Of a stretch of 64,000 nucleotides of DNA, positions 60,351 through 64,000 are shown in pieces (within the stretch, counting starts at the first letter, position 1; each line of letters begins with the position of its first letter). The notes under the pieces are model-generated. The model made no database searches. It had not been told where the DNA came from and worked only from the letters and a program-made list of their open reading frames with translations. The position numbers and the translations under genes were made by a program. The DNA is from Halogranum rubrum (GTDB lineage Archaea > Halobacteriota > Halobacteria > Halobacteriales > Haloferacaceae), in NCBI RefSeq assembly GCF_900114455.1, contig NZ_FOTC01000004.1, positions 27,964 through 91,963 on the forward strand, in the 5' to 3' direction.

Positions 60351-61235
60351 ATGGCAACAGAAATCGAAACCCAACAGACGACCGGTCGCGACGAATCACA
60401 GCTCCGTCAGTTCGCCGAGAGCTTCCTCGAGAACAAACTCGCAGTGTTCGGACTGTTCCTCATCCTGTCGATCGGCGTGATCACGCTGTTTGCGCCACAG
60501 ATTGCGCCGTACGAACCACGGACGCAGAACTACGACGCAATCCTGGAAGGCCCTTCAGCGGAGCACCTGTTTGGGACCGACAATCTGGGTCGCGATATCT
60601 TCTCTCGCGTGCTGTACGGCTACCAGACTGTGATGACGATTACCCTCGGTGGGGTGATGATGGCGTTCGTCTTAGGGACGTCAATCGGGCTGACGGCCGG
60701 ATACCGCGGCGGCTGGACTGATCAGGCGATGATGCGCGCAGTGGACGTGTTGATGGCCTTCCCGTCGCTCATCCTCGCGCTGGCGTTGATCTCGGCTCTC
60801 GGTCCGTCGAAGTGGGGTGTCCTACTGGTACTCGGCGTCGCGTACACGCCGATCTTCGCCCGCGTCGCCAGAAGTGAAGCCGTCTCGCTCCGAGAAGAAC
60901 AGTTCGTCAAGAGTCTGGAAGTGCGAGGGGCAAGCCAGTCTCGCATCGTCTTTCGGCATATCCTCCCCAACGCAGTCGGGCCGCTCATCGTCACCATCAC
61001 ACTGCAGTTCGCCTTCGGAATCCTGACGACGGCCACGCTGTCGTTCCTCGGCGTCGGCGTCCAGCCCCCGGACCCGTCGCTCGGGCGGATGCTCACTGAG
61101 GGGAAGGACTACCTCGCCACCGCGTGGTGGTACAGTATCTTCCCCGGTCTGGCGATCATGATTCCGGTGATCGGCTTCAATACGATCGGCGACGGACTGC
61201 GTGACACCTTCGACCCGAGGCAGGTGAACCGCTGA
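60351..61235 (+). CDS. dppC: Peptide ABC transporter permease, DppC type
   Basis: 294 residues from ATG 60351, 2 bases after dppB ends. N-terminal extension (1-40), a helix (FGLFLILSIGVITLFAP), GTDNLGRDIFSRVLYGYQT loop typical of DppC/OppC, then helices and EAA loop (EEQFVKSLEVRGASQSRIVFRHILPNAVGP). The frame stays open about 250 codons upstream over dppB, which is a shadow and not part of the gene. Pairs with DppB to form the channel. Confidence 0.9.
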   Translation: MATEIETQQTTGRDESQLRQFAESFLENKLAVFGLFLILSIGVITLFAPQIAPYEPRTQNYDAILEGPSAEHLFGTDNLGRDIFSRVLYGYQTVMTITLGGVMMAFVLGTSIGLTAGYRGGWTDQAMMRAVDVLMAFPSLILALALISALGPSKWGVLLVLGVAYTPIFARVARSEAVSLREEQFVKSLEVRGASQSRIVFRHILPNAVGPLIVTITLQFAFGILTTATLSFLGVGVQPPDPSLGRMLTEGKDYLATAWWYSIFPGLAIMIPVIGFNTIGDGLRDTFDPRQVNR

Positions 61236-62299
61236 TGACGAGCCCACGCCTCAGTGTGCGCGACCTCCAAGTGACGTACACGACGAAACACGACGAGGTC
61301 AACGCCGTGGATCGGGTGTCGTTCGACGTCCAGAACGACGAGATCTTCGGCATCGTTGGCGAGTCCGGGTGTGGTAAGAGCACGCTCGCGAGCACGATCC
61401 TCCGGTTGCTCGACGACAACGGTGAGATAACGGGCGGCGAGATCCGGTACGGCGATTGGGATCTCGCAGCCATGTCCGAGGGCGAACTCGCCAAGCAGAT
61501 TCGAGGGAGGGAGATCAGCATGGTGTTCCAAGACCCCAACACCAGTCTGGACCCGGTGTACACGATCGGTCGTCAGTTGATAGAGACGATCCGTCAGCAT
61601 CTCGATGTCTCGAAACAGGAGGCCCGGAAGCGAGCGATCCAGTCGCTCGCGGACGTCGGCATCCCCAGCCCCGAAGACCGACTCGACGATTATCCCCACC
61701 AGTTCTCGGGCGGAATGCGTCAACGTGTAGTCATCGCAATCGCGCTCTCGTGTGATCCGGGCCTGCTCATCGCCGACGAACCGACGACCGGACTCGACGT
61801 CTCCATCCAAGCGCAGATTCTCGATCTACTGGAGGACATCAACGCCAACCACGACACATCGATCATCCTGATCACGCACGACCTCGGTGTCGTAGCGGAG
61901 GTCTGTGATCGCGTGGGAGTGATGTACGCGGGCAATCTGGTGGAAGTCAGCCCGGTCGACGTCGTCTACGACGACCCGAAGCATCCGTACACAGAGGACT
62001 TGCTACGGTCCATCCCGGAGACCCACGAGATGAAATCGGAGCTCACGGTCATCAAGGGGACGCCCCCGGACCTCCGGGAGCCACCTTCGGGCTGCCGCTA
62101 CCACCCTCGGTGTACGAAGGTGTGTAGCGACGCTTGTGAGACCGGTGACATCCCGCAGGAGTACCGAGAGGACGGCTCGGTCGTCCGGTGTTACCTGTAC
62201 GATCCAGCCGAGAACCCCGAGTACGAGGGCTCCGCAAAGGTCGACGAGGGACAACGGGACGGCCAACTCGAGAGCCCCGAACGGGGGGATCAGCTGTGA
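61235..62299 (+). CDS. dppD: Peptide ABC transporter ATPase, DppD type
   Basis: 354 residues; ATG overlaps the dppC stop (TGATG). Walker A GESGCGKST (about 39-47), Q-loop MVFQDPNTSLDP, signature FSGGMRQR, Walker B LLIADEPTTGLD and H-loop LITHDLGVVAE. The C-terminal domain PSGCRYHPRC...CSDAC carries the four-cysteine oligopeptide-transport motif. Cytoplasmic motor subunit driving peptide import. Co-transcribed with dppBC. Confidence 0.92.
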   Translation: MTSPRLSVRDLQVTYTTKHDEVNAVDRVSFDVQNDEIFGIVGESGCGKSTLASTILRLLDDNGEITGGEIRYGDWDLAAMSEGELAKQIRGREISMVFQDPNTSLDPVYTIGRQLIETIRQHLDVSKQEARKRAIQSLADVGIPSPEDRLDDYPHQFSGGMRQRVVIAIALSCDPGLLIADEPTTGLDVSIQAQILDLLEDINANHDTSIILITHDLGVVAEVCDRVGVMYAGNLVEVSPVDVVYDDPKHPYTEDLLRSIPETHEMKSELTVIKGTPPDLREPPSGCRYHPRCTKVCSDACETGDIPQEYREDGSVVRCYLYDPAENPEYEGSAKVDEGQRDGQLESPERGDQL

Positions 62300-63333
62300 C
62301 CGACCCGATACTGGAGGTCGACGGACTCACGAAGCAGTTCGCCCTGAACAGCAGCGTGCTCTCACGCCTTCTGGGGAACACCCGGACGCTCACTGCCGTC
62401 CGCGACGTCTCCTTCGAGGTCGGGAGGGGTGAGACGCTCGCGCTCGTCGGCGAGAGTGGGGCGGGCAAGTCGACCGTCGGCAACATCGTCACCCGTATCC
62501 ACCAGCCGACGTCGGGGGCGGTTCGCTACCGCGGCGACGACATCCACGAACTGTCCAACGAAGGTCTGAGAGAGTACCGACAGTCCGTCCAGATGGTGTT
62601 TCAGGATCCGTACTCCAGTCTCGACCCACGCTACCGAATCGGTGCGACGATCGCCGAACCGCTGAAGATCCACACGGATCTCTCGAAAGCGGACCGTCGC
62701 GAGCGCGTCGCCGAGCTGTTGGAGACGGTCAATCTGGATCCGGACTTCGCAGACCGGTACCCACACGAACTGAGCGGCGGCCAGCTACAGCGTGTCTCGA
62801 TCGCGACTGCGCTGTCGGTCGACCCGGAGTTCCTCATTCTCGACGAACCCGTCTCCGCGCTGGACGTGTCCGTCCAGGCCCGGATCCTGAACCTGCTCAT
62901 GCAGCTCCAGCGCGAGCGGAACCTGTCGTACCTGTTCATCTCTCACGACCTCGGCGTGGTCAAACATCTCAGCGACCGGGTCGCGGTGATGTATCTCGGA
63001 GAGATCGTCGAACAGGGTGAAACCGCCTCCTTGTTCGAGAGGCCAGCCCACCCATACACCGAAGGACTGCTGGCCTCCGTCCCCCAGGCGAATCCACACG
63101 TCCGCCGCCGCGGACAGCGACTGACGGGAGAGATTCCGTCGCCGATCAACCCACCGAGCGGCTGTCCGTTCCACCCGCGCTGTGAGTATGCTACCGAGGA
63201 GTGTGAGAGCGACCACCCGCCGCTGGAATCGGTCTTCGAAGGGCGTGAGGCTGCCTGCCACCACTGGGAGGAAGTAAGCGCGTTCGAGCACGTCGGCGAG
63301 ATGTCGGCAGAAGAACGTCGGGAAGCTAACTGA
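62296..63333 (+). CDS. dppF: Peptide ABC transporter ATPase, DppF type
   Basis: 345 residues from GTG 62296, overlapping dppD's stop; an upstream frame of 36 codons is not used. Walker A GESGAGKST, Q-loop MVFQDPYSSLDP, signature LSGGQLQRV, Walker B FLILDEPVSALD, H-loop FISHDLGVVKH, and C-terminal PSGCPFHPRCEYATEEC. Second motor subunit of the peptide importer. GTG start and overlapping stop indicate translational coupling. Confidence 0.92.
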   Translation: MTDPILEVDGLTKQFALNSSVLSRLLGNTRTLTAVRDVSFEVGRGETLALVGESGAGKSTVGNIVTRIHQPTSGAVRYRGDDIHELSNEGLREYRQSVQMVFQDPYSSLDPRYRIGATIAEPLKIHTDLSKADRRERVAELLETVNLDPDFADRYPHELSGGQLQRVSIATALSVDPEFLILDEPVSALDVSVQARILNLLMQLQRERNLSYLFISHDLGVVKHLSDRVAVMYLGEIVEQGETASLFERPAHPYTEGLLASVPQANPHVRRRGQRLTGEIPSPINPPSGCPFHPRCEYATEECESDHPPLESVFEGREAACHHWEEVSAFEHVGEMSAEERREAN

Positions 63334-63340
63334 CAGGTGG

Positions 63341-64000
63341 TCAGGCCACCCGGACGCCGTCTTTGAACACTCCGGCCGGATTCTCGAGAGCGCTGATGTC
63401 TGCTGTCGGGTCGTCGTCGAGCAACACGAGGTCTCCTCGCTTGCCAGGGGTGACGCTGCCGACCTCGTCCTCTCGATCTATCGCGCGCGCTGCGTCGAGC
63501 GTAGCGGCGTTCAACGCCCGCTCCGTCGTCGCGCCGAGCTCGACGATTTTACCAGCCTCGTAGTACATGTACCCGTGCATACTGTCGGTCCCGATGGCGA
63601 TGTTCACGTCGGTCTCGAGGATCTGCTGCCAGGCATCGGCACTCTTCACTCTCGACTCTCTGAGCTTCGCCATGATCGCCGGGTTGTCGGCGTCTCCTGT
63701 CTCGATTCCGCGGGGGTGAGAGCCAATCGCGAAGTTGCCCACGACGTACTGGTCCGACCCCTCCAGCATGTCGATCTCCTCGTCGCCGAAGAGGTTCGCG
63801 TGTTCGATCGTGTCGACTCCCTCCTCGATGGCCATCCGTGCCCCAGCACCACCGTGGGCGTGGGTTGCGACGTGTTTTTCGTGCCGGTGCGTCTCGTCGA
63901 CAATCATCTGTATCTCCTCACGCGAGTACTGAGACTGTCCCGGTGACCCCGTATCCGAGGAGATACCGCCTGTAGCGAAGAACTTGGTGTGCGTCGCCCC
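63341..64000 (-). CDS. Amidohydrolase family protein, 5' part outside window
   Basis: The reading frame is open to the window end at 64000; it is transcribed leftward and its first part lies beyond. The visible 219 residues contain a metal-dependent hydrolase barrel end: THAHGGAGARMAIEEGVDTIEHANLF (H-x-H region and Glu), GNFAIGSHPRGIE, NIAIGTDSMHGYMYYEAGKIVELGATTERALNAATLDAARAI with the Asp of the amidohydrolase site (GTDS), and EVGSVTPGKRGDLVLLDDDPTADI. Such enzymes (imidazolonepropionase/prolidase-like) hydrolyse amide bonds. It converges on dppF, 7 bases away. Confidence 0.85.
   Translation of the reverse strand, partial: GATHTKFFATGGISSDTGSPGQSQYSREEIQMIVDETHRHEKHVATHAHGGAGARMAIEEGVDTIEHANLFGDEEIDMLEGSDQYVVGNFAIGSHPRGIETGDADNPAIMAKLRESRVKSADAWQQILETDVNIAIGTDSMHGYMYYEAGKIVELGATTERALNAATLDAARAIDREDEVGSVTPGKRGDLVLLDDDPTADISALENPAGVFKDGVRVA

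Overview
The window is haloarchaeal DNA. It is GC-rich, the predicted proteins are strongly acidic, many secreted proteins carry a twin-arginine signal or an archaeal lipobox, and a complete transcription factor B gene is present. Class I/II transposase debris typical of halophiles is scattered through it. The mixture of mobile debris, single-copy accessory genes and catabolic modules suggests a plasmid, megaplasmid or genomic island of a Haloferacales/Halobacteriales organism. I see no tRNA or rRNA gene, no CRISPR array, and no Orc1/Cdc6 or RepH gene, so no replication origin can be assigned.

Layout. 1-7.8 kb: small accessory genes, an OB-fold DNA-binding protein behind a run of four hairpins, and a tandem pair of cysteine-containing Tat-secreted proteins. 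7.8-21.5 kb: a mobile-element graveyard holding an accessory TFB, zinc-ribbon and SWIM proteins, a seven-repeat propeller protein, a formate/nitrite-type channel, a TumE-like toxin-antitoxin pair and a 5'-truncated tnpB. 21.5-32.3 kb: an APC transporter with UspA domains, UspA proteins, an Lrp/TrkA-C regulator, then DUF211, VIT-like, P-type ATPase and a broken cation exchanger, then a CBS-MaoC fusion and a flavin-fold protein. 32.3-42 kb: hypotheticals, an MFS exporter, a Bat-type regulator, and a rubrerythrin-like/glutamate dehydrogenase/membrane protein/HemD-like run. 42-53.6 kb: a second accessory stretch with ArdC antirestriction, PPC and TRAM proteins, an aminotransferase, a CPBP protease, a GH13 alpha-glucosidase, duplicated DUF488 genes and a trypsin-fold protease. 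53.6-54.9 kb: decayed DNA. 54.9-64 kb: a catabolic cluster with an IclR regulator, a zinc dehydrogenase, an enolase-superfamily enzyme, an Asp/Glu-type racemase, a DppBCDF-type peptide transporter and an amidohydrolase running off the end.

The most unusual signal is regulatory. At least seven unlinked sites share one element: a T-rich run followed at once by a GCCCC...GGGGC dyad, 26-42 bp before the start codon at the intact genes. Two related hairpin forms add to these. The genes concerned include the accessory TFB, a SWIM protein and the ArdC protein. A second dyad, TTAACCAAC/GTTGGTTAA with 17-23 bp between the arms, occurs four times and always has an ATG within 0-14 bp. Several leaders survive as duplicates without their genes, including an in-frame TFB-HemD junction at 51.4 kb. 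Together these look like a mobile regulon, or a set of exchangeable gene-plus-leader modules, possibly linked to DNA entry because ArdC and a single-strand-binding-type protein are present. That last step is inference.
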